From: Larkinella rosea
GTDB lineage: Bacteria > Bacteroidota > Bacteroidia > Cytophagales > Spirosomataceae
Direction: 5' to 3'
Length of the DNA stretch: 64,000 bases
Assembly (NCBI RefSeq): GCF_003858635.1
Contig: NZ_RQJO01000009.1
Location: 868,001 to 932,000, forward strand
This document shows, one piece after another, positions 53,228-61,594 of the stretch (its first letter is position 1; every line of letters starts with the position of its first letter). The position numbers and the translations under genes are program-made. Below the pieces are notes generated by a model. It ran no database searches. It was not told the DNA's origin and saw nothing but the letters and a program-made list of their open reading frames with translations.

Positions 53228-54664
53228 TCAATTGATAAATCCTTTTTCCCGCAGTGTGCCCACAAATTTACGATAACCAGCGTCGTAATTCCGCACAAGT
53301 TCGGACTCGGGTTTCACTTCTTTTTCAATGTGGGTCATCGCCTGAACCGCTTCGGTCAGGGTGTTGAAATGCGTTTGGGAAGCCGCCAGAATGGCTGCTC
53401 CGACCGCGCCGGTCACCTGCGCACATTTATAAACCGGACGGTTCAGCACGTTGCTGCGGATGGTCAGCCAGACGTCGCTGTTGCTGGCACCCCCAGCCGT
53501 AAAAACCGCCCGCACGGTTTCGCCCGACAGCCGTTCGATCAGTTCGTACGCGTAGCGCTCCAGGTAGGCAACGCCTTCCATATTGGCCGTAAAAAGTTGG
53601 GCATCCGATAGCCCTTCCGGGGCAAAACCGCGAGCCTGGGCCGAAATAAACGGAAACCGTTCGCCCTGCTGGCGCAGTGGATAAGCCGTGTGAGAGGTCG
53701 GAATCAGGTTGGCTGCGGCCTCGGTCAGTTCCGCAAGCCGGTTCCCAAAACCGGCGGTCACCCAGTCCGCTCCGGTATTGCTGGCACCACCGGGCATCCA
53801 GTAGCCCTCGGGGTGTCGGTGACTGTACAGCCGACCTTCCGGATCTTTCAATTCCTGTAAGGTTACTCCCTTGATTACCAGCGTAGTGCCAATGGTTGTA
53901 TTCCAGTCGCCGGGCCGAACGGCACCCGAAGCAACCTGCGAGGCACACCCGTCGGTCATTCCAGCCACCACCGAAATTTGCGGTAAACCCAGTTCATTTG
54001 CCAGTTCGGGAAGCAGTTTTCCAACCGGTTTGCCGGATGGGACCACTTCCTGCATCCATTCTTTTTTCAGCGGCAGCTGTTCAAACAGATACGCGGGCCA
54101 ATAGTCGTTTTTAACGTTATAGCCCGATTTTAACGCATTCGTAGCATCCGTCACCCGGAAATTACCCGACAGCTTGCCGGTCAGGTAATCGGCGGCATGA
54201 ATCCAGGTGCGCAAATGGGCGGCTTTTTCCGGGAAATGCGTGACAAACCAGACCATTTTCGACAGCCCGCTCGACGCATTAAATCCGGTGTAGCCGTCCG
54301 AATGGAATTTTTCAGCGACGGTTTTACACTGTTTTCCCTCAGAGGCCGAGCGGTTGTCGCTGTACATCAAGGCATTGTTTAGTGGTTCGTTCTGATCGTC
54401 GAGGGGAATAACCGTACCGGAGGTTGATGTCACCGCAATGGACTGAACCGACTGCAAGTCAATGGTTTTCTTCGCGGTTTCCAGCAAGCTTTTCAGACAA
54501 CGTAAACCCGAATCCCACCATTGCCGGGGCGACTGCTCTTCGCGCGACTGTTCGGTTAGTGGAAAAACCGCTTCCGAAGTTGCCAAAACGTGACCCGTTT
54601 CATCCGTTAGCACCACGCGGACACCCTGGGTTCCCACGTCGATTCCAATAAAATAAACCGGCAT
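53228..54664 (-). CDS. FGGY-family carbohydrate kinase (gluconokinase/xylulokinase-like)
   Basis: The 478-residue protein has the FGGY phosphate-binding start FIGIDVGTQGVRVVLTD, AVTSTSGTVIPLD, TDGCASQVASGAVRPGDWNTTIGTT (adenosine-side motif), and FTAGGASNSDVWLTIRSNVLNRPV, the sugar-kinase C-terminal signature. The kinase phosphorylates a ketose or polyol. Its ATG shares one base with the stop codon of the preceding kinase (TAATG), so they are translationally coupled. With a polyol-type permease in the operon, ribulose or xylulose are reasonable candidate substrates. This is inference. Confidence 0.88.
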   Translation of the reverse strand: MPVYFIGIDVGTQGVRVVLTDETGHVLATSEAVFPLTEQSREEQSPRQWWDSGLRCLKSLLETAKKTIDLQSVQSIAVTSTSGTVIPLDDQNEPLNNALMYSDNRSASEGKQCKTVAEKFHSDGYTGFNASSGLSKMVWFVTHFPEKAAHLRTWIHAADYLTGKLSGNFRVTDATNALKSGYNVKNDYWPAYLFEQLPLKKEWMQEVVPSGKPVGKLLPELANELGLPQISVVAGMTDGCASQVASGAVRPGDWNTTIGTTLVIKGVTLQELKDPEGRLYSHRHPEGYWMPGGASNTGADWVTAGFGNRLAELTEAAANLIPTSHTAYPLRQQGERFPFISAQARGFAPEGLSDAQLFTANMEGVAYLERYAYELIERLSGETVRAVFTAGGASNSDVWLTIRSNVLNRPVYKCAQVTGAVGAAILAASQTHFNTLTEAVQAMTHIEKEVKPESELVRNYDAGYRKFVGTLREKGFIN

Positions 54665-56103
54665 TAGTGCATTGATTTAAAGGCCGCGCGCGTCGATTTC
54701 CATTCTTCATACAATGCCATAACCTGTTCCTTTTTTTCGGGAATGACTTCGTCCAGTGTGGCAGGTTCAACTCCTTCCATTCCCATCGCATCATTGCATA
54801 GAAACACTCCTCCAACCACCGATGCCTGGCGGTATGTATCCCGGATTCGGACGGTTTTTTGGGTCAGATTGGCGATAAACTGGCGCAACGTCCGGCTCTG
54901 CATCCCACCCCCGCAAGCCCAGATATACGGTTTTGTGTGAGGTGTAACGGCACAGAGACTTTTGTAATTTTCGAAGATGCTGCAGGCAATGTCCCAAAGC
55001 GTTGCGCGGACAAAATCGCTCCGCGTCAACTGGTGCGAAACCGGCGTGTTGAACCAGAAACCGCCCCGGATCAGCGGTTTTTTTTCGTCGGCCAGCAGGG
55101 AGCCCAAAGCCGCTACACAACGGGCGTCGGAGCTTTCGCTCAACTCTTTTTCAATGACTTCGTACGGTTCGTTGGGGTAAAAAATGGCTTTCAGCCGCTG
55201 GAAATTCAGGCCCGTTACGCCCGCGTTGGCTTCCAGAATAAAGCCAGTCTCGTCGATATGGCGGTTCGTCCAGGTGCGTTGCTGGTCGTCCGTGAGGTAC
55301 TGATCAACCAGTTTGAGGATGGGCGTCGTGGTTCCCGAAACGATCACAATATCATCGAACGATGGCTGCGTGCTTCGAACGGCCAACTGCGTATCGGCTC
55401 CGCCCACGACCACAACGGCTTCGGGCGAAATCCCCAGTTCCTGCGCCATTTCCGGTAGCACATCCCCCAAAACCGTCCCGGCCGATTGCAAAGACGGCAA
55501 CAAATCTGCCTCCAAGCCGGAAATAGTACATAACTCCGATGACCATTGTTTAGCGGCCACGTCATACAGCAAGGTTTCCGACGCCTGCGAATGTTCATAC
55601 CGGGCGATCCCGCTCAGGCGGAACTGCACCCAGTCGCTGATGCTGAGAAAGGTCGAAATCTGGTTCCAGAGATCGGGTCGCCGTTCGCGAACGCCCACGA
55701 GTTTCAGCGCGGAAAAAAGCGAAGTCGGGTAGCGGCCGGTCAATTGATACACCCGGCTTTTATCGGCAATCGCATCTTCCCATTCCCGGCCACGGTGATC
55801 GATGTTCGGCATGCCGATCAGCGACTGACCGGTTTTGTCGATGGCGACAATGCCTTCCCGCTGGCTGGTCGCAGTAACAGCCCGGATCGTGATGGGGCCG
55901 CTGGTTGCCAGAGCGGTTTTTGCCAGCCGAACAATTTGTTCCCAAAGTTGATCCGGGTCGAAATAGATGGATTCCGGGTAGTGATCGTCGCGTTCGTAGC
56001 GCATGTCTTCGCCCGCTACCTGGCGAATGGTACCGCTGGTTTCGGAAACAGCGACCCGAACGTTTCCGGTGCCCACATCGATGATTAAATAACCGTAGTC
56101 CAC
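54664..56103 (-). CDS. FGGY-family kinase, LsrK-like subgroup
   Basis: The 479-residue protein begins MDYGYLIIDVGTGNVRVAV, the FGGY phosphate-1 motif in the DVGTGNVR form seen in LsrK-like kinases. It continues with AVTATSQREGIVAID, MPNIDHRGREWED, and the late ACGGGMQSRTLRQFIANLT signature. LsrK phosphorylates autoinducer-2, but in this setting (polyol permease, dehydrogenase, a second FGGY kinase) a sugar or polyol substrate is at least as likely. It starts 13 bases after the dehydrogenase gene. Two distinct FGGY kinases in one operon imply two phosphorylatable intermediates. Confidence 0.85.
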   Translation of the reverse strand: MDYGYLIIDVGTGNVRVAVSETSGTIRQVAGEDMRYERDDHYPESIYFDPDQLWEQIVRLAKTALATSGPITIRAVTATSQREGIVAIDKTGQSLIGMPNIDHRGREWEDAIADKSRVYQLTGRYPTSLFSALKLVGVRERRPDLWNQISTFLSISDWVQFRLSGIARYEHSQASETLLYDVAAKQWSSELCTISGLEADLLPSLQSAGTVLGDVLPEMAQELGISPEAVVVVGGADTQLAVRSTQPSFDDIVIVSGTTTPILKLVDQYLTDDQQRTWTNRHIDETGFILEANAGVTGLNFQRLKAIFYPNEPYEVIEKELSESSDARCVAALGSLLADEKKPLIRGGFWFNTPVSHQLTRSDFVRATLWDIACSIFENYKSLCAVTPHTKPYIWACGGGMQSRTLRQFIANLTQKTVRIRDTYRQASVVGGVFLCNDAMGMEGVEPATLDEVIPEKKEQVMALYEEWKSTRAAFKSMH

Positions 56104-56116
56104 AGCTAATCAGGGA

Positions 56117-57127
56117 TTAATGGTTGGAATTCTGTTTGTTCAAAACCGCCGGATTCACGAGTTGCCGAATGTTCGTTTTCCCGGCAACAAAGAAATCGTG
56201 CAATGCCCTGTTCAGAATGTCCGCGTGGTGATCTTCGACTTCGAACGTCGCACCGGCAATGTGCGGAGTCGCCAGCACGTCGTCGCGGTGAATGAGTCTG
56301 TAATCCAGTTCATCCGGCGGTTCGTGATCGAATACATCCAGAATGGCGCCCCGGATTTTGCGGTTTTCGAGTACTTCCAGTAAATCTTCCCGGTTGACGA
56401 CCACGGCCCGGGCGGTGTTGACAAAGATGGCATCTGGTTTCATCAGCGATAGTAACCGTTTGTCGATCAGGCCTTTGGTCTGGTCATTGACCGGCAGGTG
56501 GATAGACACCACATCGCTGGTTGTAAAGACGGTTTCCAGATCGGTTTTTTCGTAGTACGGATCGTCGGACGTATAGAACGGATCATAGTATTGAATGCGG
56601 GTGGGAAAGTGCCGGACGAGGTTCGCGATGGTTTGCCCCACGGCACCAAAACCGACCATGCCGATGGTTTTGCCCGCAATCTCGTTGCCTTTGAATTGCA
56701 GGTACGAAGTGTGCGCTCCGGCGGCCCAGTTCTCTCCTTCCAGCCAGCGAATGGCGGCTAAGGTGTTGCGCATGAGCGTAATAAGGTTGGCAATGAAGAG
56801 TTCGGCCACCGCCTGGGCATTCCGGGCGGGCGTGTTAAAAACCGGGATGCCTTTTTCGGTTGCTACTGAAACCGCCACATTCGAAGGGGTTCCCCGGCAC
56901 ACACCTATAAACCGTAAATTCGGCCAGGCTTCGATGACGGCCGCTGTTACCTCGTCGTGTTCGGTGATCAGGGCATCGGCTTGCGTATTCGTCAATAAAT
57001 CAACGAGTTCAGTCGGGTTGTAGGCCCGTTCCTGCAACTTCCAGGGTCGGTCAATAACTTCGCCAAACCAACTCGTCAGTTCGTCCTGCGCGCGTTGGTG
57101 GTAGGGTGCGGTAATGAGAATTTTCAT
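56117..57127 (-). CDS. D-isomer-specific 2-hydroxyacid dehydrogenase
   Basis: The 336-residue NAD(P)-dependent enzyme has the Rossmann motif IGMVGFGAVGQTIANLV (about residues 154-170). Its catalytic trio is Arg in NTARAVVV, Glu in DVFDHEPPD, and His in ATPHIAGATFE. In the operon between the polyol permease and the LsrK-like kinase it would oxidise or reduce a hydroxyacid or sugar-acid intermediate. It is one of two such dehydrogenases in the window and not closely similar to the one at 15.9 kb. Confidence 0.87.
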   Translation of the reverse strand: MKILITAPYHQRAQDELTSWFGEVIDRPWKLQERAYNPTELVDLLTNTQADALITEHDEVTAAVIEAWPNLRFIGVCRGTPSNVAVSVATEKGIPVFNTPARNAQAVAELFIANLITLMRNTLAAIRWLEGENWAAGAHTSYLQFKGNEIAGKTIGMVGFGAVGQTIANLVRHFPTRIQYYDPFYTSDDPYYEKTDLETVFTTSDVVSIHLPVNDQTKGLIDKRLLSLMKPDAIFVNTARAVVVNREDLLEVLENRKIRGAILDVFDHEPPDELDYRLIHRDDVLATPHIAGATFEVEDHHADILNRALHDFFVAGKTNIRQLVNPAVLNKQNSNH

Positions 57128-57177
57128 GGTTTCCCGGGCATCGCCCGGTGTTAATGATGGAAGCCCGTTGGGCTAGT

Positions 57178-58425
57178 TTATGTATGCACGGTTTTGGGTA
57201 AAACCGCTTCTTTGGGCAGGGTAATGAATCGGGTAAGTACCGCGCTCAGAAAATACAAACCGGCCAGAATCCAGACAACGCCCTCGCTGCCAATGGTTCC
57301 GATGGTCAGGCCGACGATGGCGGGGCCGACAAAAACCGGTAAGCCCGCACCCAGATTCAGGATCGCCATGGCCGCGCCTTTGTCCTCCTTTACGAGCGAC
57401 GGCACCAGAGCCGACAGGGGCACGTAGCCCGCCAGTAAACCGCCCCAGAGAACACCGGATAACAAAACCATTCCGTAATTGCCGTTGAACCAAACCGGTG
57501 AGTAATAGAACAATAAGGTTGAAATACCGCAGCCGACGCCCCCAAACCACAGGATGGTGTTGCGCCAGCCCAGGCGGTCGCCAATGAAGCCGAACAGCAG
57601 ATTGAAGATGATGTTACTGGTAAAAATTGTCCCCCAGATTTGCAGCCACTGCACCGTACTGAAACCGAATTTGGCCAGGTAGATCGGCAGAAAAACCGGG
57701 AAGGCAAACTGTGCGGTGGTGTTGATGATGCGGACAATGCCGCCGATCAGCACTTTGGGTTCTTTCTGAACGATGGTCAGTCCGTTGAGGAGTTCCCGGG
57801 TTTTGGTTCCGGCGCTGGCCGCCAGCGGCACAAACCGGTCACGGTTCAAAACCAGCGCAAAAAAACCGCCCAGGGCGACCCAGAAGATGGAGGTCCAGAG
57901 GGTATTCTGGTAGCCAATCCGTTCGATGGCCCAGCTTGAATAGTACGCGCCGAAGACGTTCAGACCGCCGGTAAAAACGAACCAGAACCAGCCGACGGCC
58001 CGGCCCAGTTGATGCTGCGGAGTGCGGTAGGTGATCCAGACGAGAAACGAATACGCAAACAGCGGATAGCCGAAACCGCGAATGGCGTAGGTGATGAGCA
58101 TGGTCGGAAAATCGAGTTGAGCCATGCCGAAACCGACGAATCCGACGGTGCCGAGAATGTAGAGCAAGAGTCCCGCCAGCATGGCTTTTCGCGGGCCGTA
58201 GCCTTCGGCGAGGACGCCCGAGAACCAGGAGGAAACCGCAATCGTGATGCCATAAACCGTGAACAGCGACGCCGATTGCTGGATGCTCATGCCGTGTTCC
58301 AGCAGGTACGGACTCAGCCAGCCCTGTTCGACGCCGTCGCCCATCATGAAGATGATAATGCCCAGATAACCCCAGGCCAGGGACTTCGGTAACCCGGCTT
58401 TTTCAAAGAGTGACGGCGATTGCAT
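57178..58425 (-). CDS. MFS transporter, polyol permease (RbtT/DalT-like)
   Basis: The 415-residue, 12-helix permease begins GLPKSLAWGYLGIIIFMMGDGVEQGWLSPYLLEHG. It contains IRGFGYPLFAYSFLVWITYRTP, which I recognise as the polyol permease family that includes ribitol and D-arabitol transporters of Klebsiella. It is the first gene of the minus-strand operon (permease, dehydrogenase, two FGGY kinases, phosphatase, GDPD). It diverges from a DeoR-family regulator across 268 bases. The substrate is probably a pentitol or tetritol. Confidence 0.87.
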   Translation of the reverse strand: MQSPSLFEKAGLPKSLAWGYLGIIIFMMGDGVEQGWLSPYLLEHGMSIQQSASLFTVYGITIAVSSWFSGVLAEGYGPRKAMLAGLLLYILGTVGFVGFGMAQLDFPTMLITYAIRGFGYPLFAYSFLVWITYRTPQHQLGRAVGWFWFVFTGGLNVFGAYYSSWAIERIGYQNTLWTSIFWVALGGFFALVLNRDRFVPLAASAGTKTRELLNGLTIVQKEPKVLIGGIVRIINTTAQFAFPVFLPIYLAKFGFSTVQWLQIWGTIFTSNIIFNLLFGFIGDRLGWRNTILWFGGVGCGISTLLFYYSPVWFNGNYGMVLLSGVLWGGLLAGYVPLSALVPSLVKEDKGAAMAILNLGAGLPVFVGPAIVGLTIGTIGSEGVVWILAGLYFLSAVLTRFITLPKEAVLPKTVHT

Positions 58426-58693
58426 GGTAAGGCTGACGGGTTAGAAAACGGTTTTAGGAAGTTGTATTTAAGGGGGATAAACTTGGATGCAAACAAACAA
58501 AGAAAATTTAATTAAACAAATTGAAATATAATTTAACTTTATGAAATCAAATGTAAACAAATAATAAGGCTGATGGAGCCGTTTGATTCCTTACAATAAG
58601 TTCAGGAAACAGCGGTTTTTTGTACCGGTTTTCGGGCCATTTTACATTCTGCCGAATTCTACTTAATCTTGGCGGACAGGTTTCAGTCCATTC
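58426..58693. promoter_or_regulatory. Divergent control region of the polyol operon and deoR gene
   Basis: 268 bases, strongly AT-rich between about 58490 and 58570, with three AAACAAA strings (58491, 58514 and 58555) and nested TTTAATTAAAC/ATTTAAC strings that may be DeoR-type operator repeats. Three copies of CGGTTTT lie at the two edges (58449, 58613, 58626). No exact promoter could be fixed, though TAATCTTG just before the deoR ATG resembles a -7 element. Confidence 0.45.
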
Positions 58694-59461
58694 ATGAAGA
58701 CGATTACAGAAAGACACCAGTTTATTTTACAGAAACTCAAGGAAAGCGGCAGTGTCACGATTCAGGAACTCAGCGACTGGATGGAGGTGTCGGGTGTGAC
58801 GATTCGCAAGGATCTGAAGTTGCTGGAAGATAAAAGTCTGCTGTTCCGCACCCGGGGCGGGGGCTCGATGACCAATCCGTACGCCTTTGAAAAACCGATC
58901 GATGAGAAAGCGCTGATTCAGGCCGAGGAAAAACAGAAAATTGCCAAAGCTGCGCTGACGCTGATCGGTCAAACGGATTCCATTCTGATCAGTTCCGGCA
59001 CAACGGTTTTTGAGCTGGCGCGCTGCCTGAATCCGGCCCAGCGACTAACCGTGATTACCCCGGCGGTGAAAGTGGCCACCGAACTCAGCAACCGGGCCAA
59101 CGTGGAGGTTTTGCAATTGGGCGGCTTGCTCCGGCCGAATTCGTCGTCGGTGGTGGGTTCCTACGCCGAACGTATGCTGGAAAACCTCTCGTGCGGGATG
59201 TTATTCGTGGGCGTCGACGGAATCGATTTCGATTTTGGCCTGTCGATCAGCAACCTGACCGAAACCAGCCTGAATCAGAAAATGATTGATGCGGCCCAAA
59301 CCGTCGTAGTGTTGGCCGATAGCTCCAAATTTGGTAAACGGGGAATTGGGCGTATCGGTACGCTCGACCAGATTCATTACCTGATCACGGATGCCGGGGT
59401 TTCCGCCGAAACCGTACAGCAGTTGGAGGAGCGGGGCGTGAAGGTGATCGTGGCGGGGTGA
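58694..59461 (+). CDS. DeoR/GlpR family transcriptional regulator
   Basis: The 255-residue protein starts with a DeoR winged helix (ERHQFILQKLKESGSVTIQELSDWMEVSGVTIRKDLKLLEDKSLLFRTRGG). The sugar-phosphate isomerase-like sensor domain follows (SSGTTVFELARCL, GGLLRPNSSSVVGSYAERMLENL, VLADSSKFGKRGIGRIG). Such regulators repress sugar operons and respond to a phosphorylated intermediate. It diverges from the MFS-led operon, so it probably represses it and senses a product of one of the two kinases. Confidence 0.92.
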   Translation: MKTITERHQFILQKLKESGSVTIQELSDWMEVSGVTIRKDLKLLEDKSLLFRTRGGGSMTNPYAFEKPIDEKALIQAEEKQKIAKAALTLIGQTDSILISSGTTVFELARCLNPAQRLTVITPAVKVATELSNRANVEVLQLGGLLRPNSSSVVGSYAERMLENLSCGMLFVGVDGIDFDFGLSISNLTETSLNQKMIDAAQTVVVLADSSKFGKRGIGRIGTLDQIHYLITDAGVSAETVQQLEERGVKVIVAG

Positions 59462-59480
59462 TCAGATTAAAGTATTTCTG

Positions 59481-59542
59481 TTAATTGCGTCAACGTACTG
59501 ACGGAATTTAGCTAAATTCCGTCAGTACGTTGACGCAATTAA
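59481..59542. repeat. 62-bp perfect palindrome
   Basis: The 31 bases 59481-59511 are followed directly by their exact reverse complement 59512-59542, with no spacer. The centre is TTTAGCTAAA. It lies between the deoR stop (59461) and the stop of the minus-strand cyclase-like gene (59577). It contains no AAAACCG copy. As RNA it could form a long hairpin terminator on either strand. Confidence 0.92.
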
Positions 59543-59576
59543 CATTTTTACAGATTTACACTAGTATGAAAGTTTA

Positions 59577-60476
59577 TCATACCTTCTTGCTCTTTTTTGG
59601 ATAATAAAAATTGTCAGTGTATGAGTAATGGATATTCTGACCGGCAATACCGTCATTTAATTCATGAATTTTCTCTTTTACTCCATTTTCTAAAATTATA
59701 AGTTTTTCATACTCGGCTTTCAACCATTTGAACTTGCTGTGAATATCCGAAAATTCAAACGATGAATCTAGCCCGTCAATAATTGCCTGCTTTACTTTTT
59801 TTAGTTCAGATTTTAATTCGGATATTTCCATTTCTGTCCAGGATTGTAGAACTTGAAAATAAATCATCTGATGAAACCCTACACAACCATCATCAAATCT
59901 GCTTAAATATTGATGGTAAGGAAACCGATCCTTATTAGTTTCAATTGGATAATTCAATTTTTCTAATAAATTTTTAGATAAAATTATTCTTGGATTTTTG
60001 GCGACACTAAGCTCCAATTGATATGCATCGATTAGTGCTTGTCCTATAACTAAACCATTATCTTTGTGAATTATATTTCCAATTGTGATTGCTCCTCTAA
60101 ACAATATTCCATCTGTCATTAATTTTGCCCCTATAAATGACAAGTTTGTTATTAAAGTTGAAATGATTTCGTTGATATTTTCTTCTTCAATTTGAACAGA
60201 AATTACAATAGAATCGGAAAAGCATGTGCATGAAGTTTTATCAGCTATATTAAATTTAGCAAGTCCTCGTTTTTGAGCATATTCTTCAATTTCAATAAGT
60301 TGTAAGTTCCATTCTTCAGGTTTCTCTCTGTTTTTTAGGAATAATAGAGATTCGTATATTAGATTGAGTTTCGCCGGATTAGACTCAGATGTTTTGATGA
60401 TATCCTTGAAACCAAGAATGTCAATAAATGCTACGACCCTTTTTTCATATTTAATTTCTTCAATAACTCTTTCCAT
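59577..60476 (-). CDS. Nucleotide-cyclase-like orphan protein (class III cyclase fold)
   Basis: The 299-residue protein has KRVVAFIDILGFKDII at the N terminus and CTCFSDSIVISVQIEEE near residues 85-100. These match the two metal-binding Asp strands of class III adenylate/guanylate cyclases, as in related stand-alone families with FID(I/L)LGF and FSDS(I/V). Then comes GAKLMTDGILFRGAITIGNIIHKDNGLVIGQALIDAYQLELSVAKNPRIIL, the usual second half of that fold. A C-terminal helical tail (about 190-285) has no recognised domain. Base use is strongly AT-rich and the gene lacks the AAAACCG heptamer, both pointing to recent transfer. No effector gene adjoins. Whether it makes a cyclic nucleotide is inference. 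Confidence 0.78.
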   Translation of the reverse strand: MERVIEEIKYEKRVVAFIDILGFKDIIKTSESNPAKLNLIYESLLFLKNREKPEEWNLQLIEIEEYAQKRGLAKFNIADKTSCTCFSDSIVISVQIEEENINEIISTLITNLSFIGAKLMTDGILFRGAITIGNIIHKDNGLVIGQALIDAYQLELSVAKNPRIILSKNLLEKLNYPIETNKDRFPYHQYLSRFDDGCVGFHQMIYFQVLQSWTEMEISELKSELKKVKQAIIDGLDSSFEFSDIHSKFKWLKAEYEKLIILENGVKEKIHELNDGIAGQNIHYSYTDNFYYPKKSKKV

Positions 60477-60601
60477 TCTTAATTAACTTTATATATAAAT
60501 TCTTGAATTATTGAGCGATACCTAGTATTAAGACGAAAATTAGTCAATTGATAGATCAAATATATCTTTTGTTAATAAGAAAATTTGATCACTTTACCCT
60601 T

Positions 60602-61585
60602 TCAATTAAACGAATGCCGGAACTCCAGCGGGGAAACATTTACCTTGCTTTTGAACAACTTGCTGAACGATTGCGGGTATTCAAAACCGAGTTGGTACGC
60701 GATTTCGCTGACCGATAAAGATGTGGTCGTTAAAATCTCCTGAGCCTTCTCAATCAATTTGTTATGAATGTGTTGCTGGGTGCTTTGGCCGGTGTGCAGG
60801 CGCAACAGATCGCTTAAATAATTGGGCGAAATCGACAATTCTTCCGAAATGTACTGAACGGTCGGAAGACCCAACTCCTGCACTTTCCCTCGGTCGAAAT
60901 AATCCGCCAGCAGGGTTTCCAACCGGATCAGCAAATCCGTATTGGCGCTTTTCCGGGTGATGAACTGGCGGTTGTAAAACCGGTTGCAGTAGGTGAGCAG
61001 CAGGTCGATGTGCGAAACAATGACGTCCTGACTGAAACCGTCGATGACTGAGCGGTATTCTTTCGCAATGTTTTGCATGATGCCCGTCACGAGGGTTTCT
61101 TCCTTTTCAGACATGTGCAGGGCTTCGTGGACTGCGTACGAGAAATAACCGTAGTTCCGGATGTTCCGGGCCAGCGGATAGTTCCGGACAAAATCCGCAT
61201 GAAAGACCAGCCACCAGCCCTCACAAACCTGATCGTCCGCCGTAACGGTGGAAATGACCTGTCCGGGAGAGAAAAACGTCATTACGCCGTCGTCAAAATC
61301 GTAATAACTCTGTCCGTACTTCATTTTTCCCTTGAAGTCCTTTTTGATGCAGATCGAATAAAAGTTATAGCAAAAACTTTTCATAACGTCCTGCGGAAAA
61401 CAGTGCGTATCGTTCAGGTTGATGACACTCACCAGCGGATGCTCCGGTTTGGGAATGTTGAGCAGCCGGTGCAGTTCGGAGACGGAATGGATCAGGTAAG
61501 GAGTAGTTGACGGTTTTTTCACGCGTGTATTTTGTTTGTAACCGAACCGGAAAACGTCGCGGGATGCGGTTTTCCGGTTCGGCAT
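60602..61585 (-). CDS. AraC family transcriptional regulator
   Basis: The 327-residue protein has an N-terminal AraC-binding-like cupin region (SVSELHRLLNIPKPEHPLVSVINL ... GKMKYGQSYYDFDDGVMTFFSPGQ) and two C-terminal helix-turn-helix units. These units are QYISEELSISPNYLSDLLRLHTGQSTQQHIH and SEIAYQLGFEYPQSFSKLFKSKVNVSPLEFRHSF. It lies 9 bases after the aldo/keto reductase gene in the same direction and probably controls it. The protein at 62.8-63.7 kb is its paralogue (ELH...PPEHPLLSLL; IHEDY...; GFENPPYFSRLFKKEVGVSP). Confidence 0.93.
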   Translation of the reverse strand: MPNRKTASRDVFRFGYKQNTRVKKPSTTPYLIHSVSELHRLLNIPKPEHPLVSVINLNDTHCFPQDVMKSFCYNFYSICIKKDFKGKMKYGQSYYDFDDGVMTFFSPGQVISTVTADDQVCEGWWLVFHADFVRNYPLARNIRNYGYFSYAVHEALHMSEKEETLVTGIMQNIAKEYRSVIDGFSQDVIVSHIDLLLTYCNRFYNRQFITRKSANTDLLIRLETLLADYFDRGKVQELGLPTVQYISEELSISPNYLSDLLRLHTGQSTQQHIHNKLIEKAQEILTTTSLSVSEIAYQLGFEYPQSFSKLFKSKVNVSPLEFRHSFN

Positions 61586-61594
61586 GTCCAGCCA

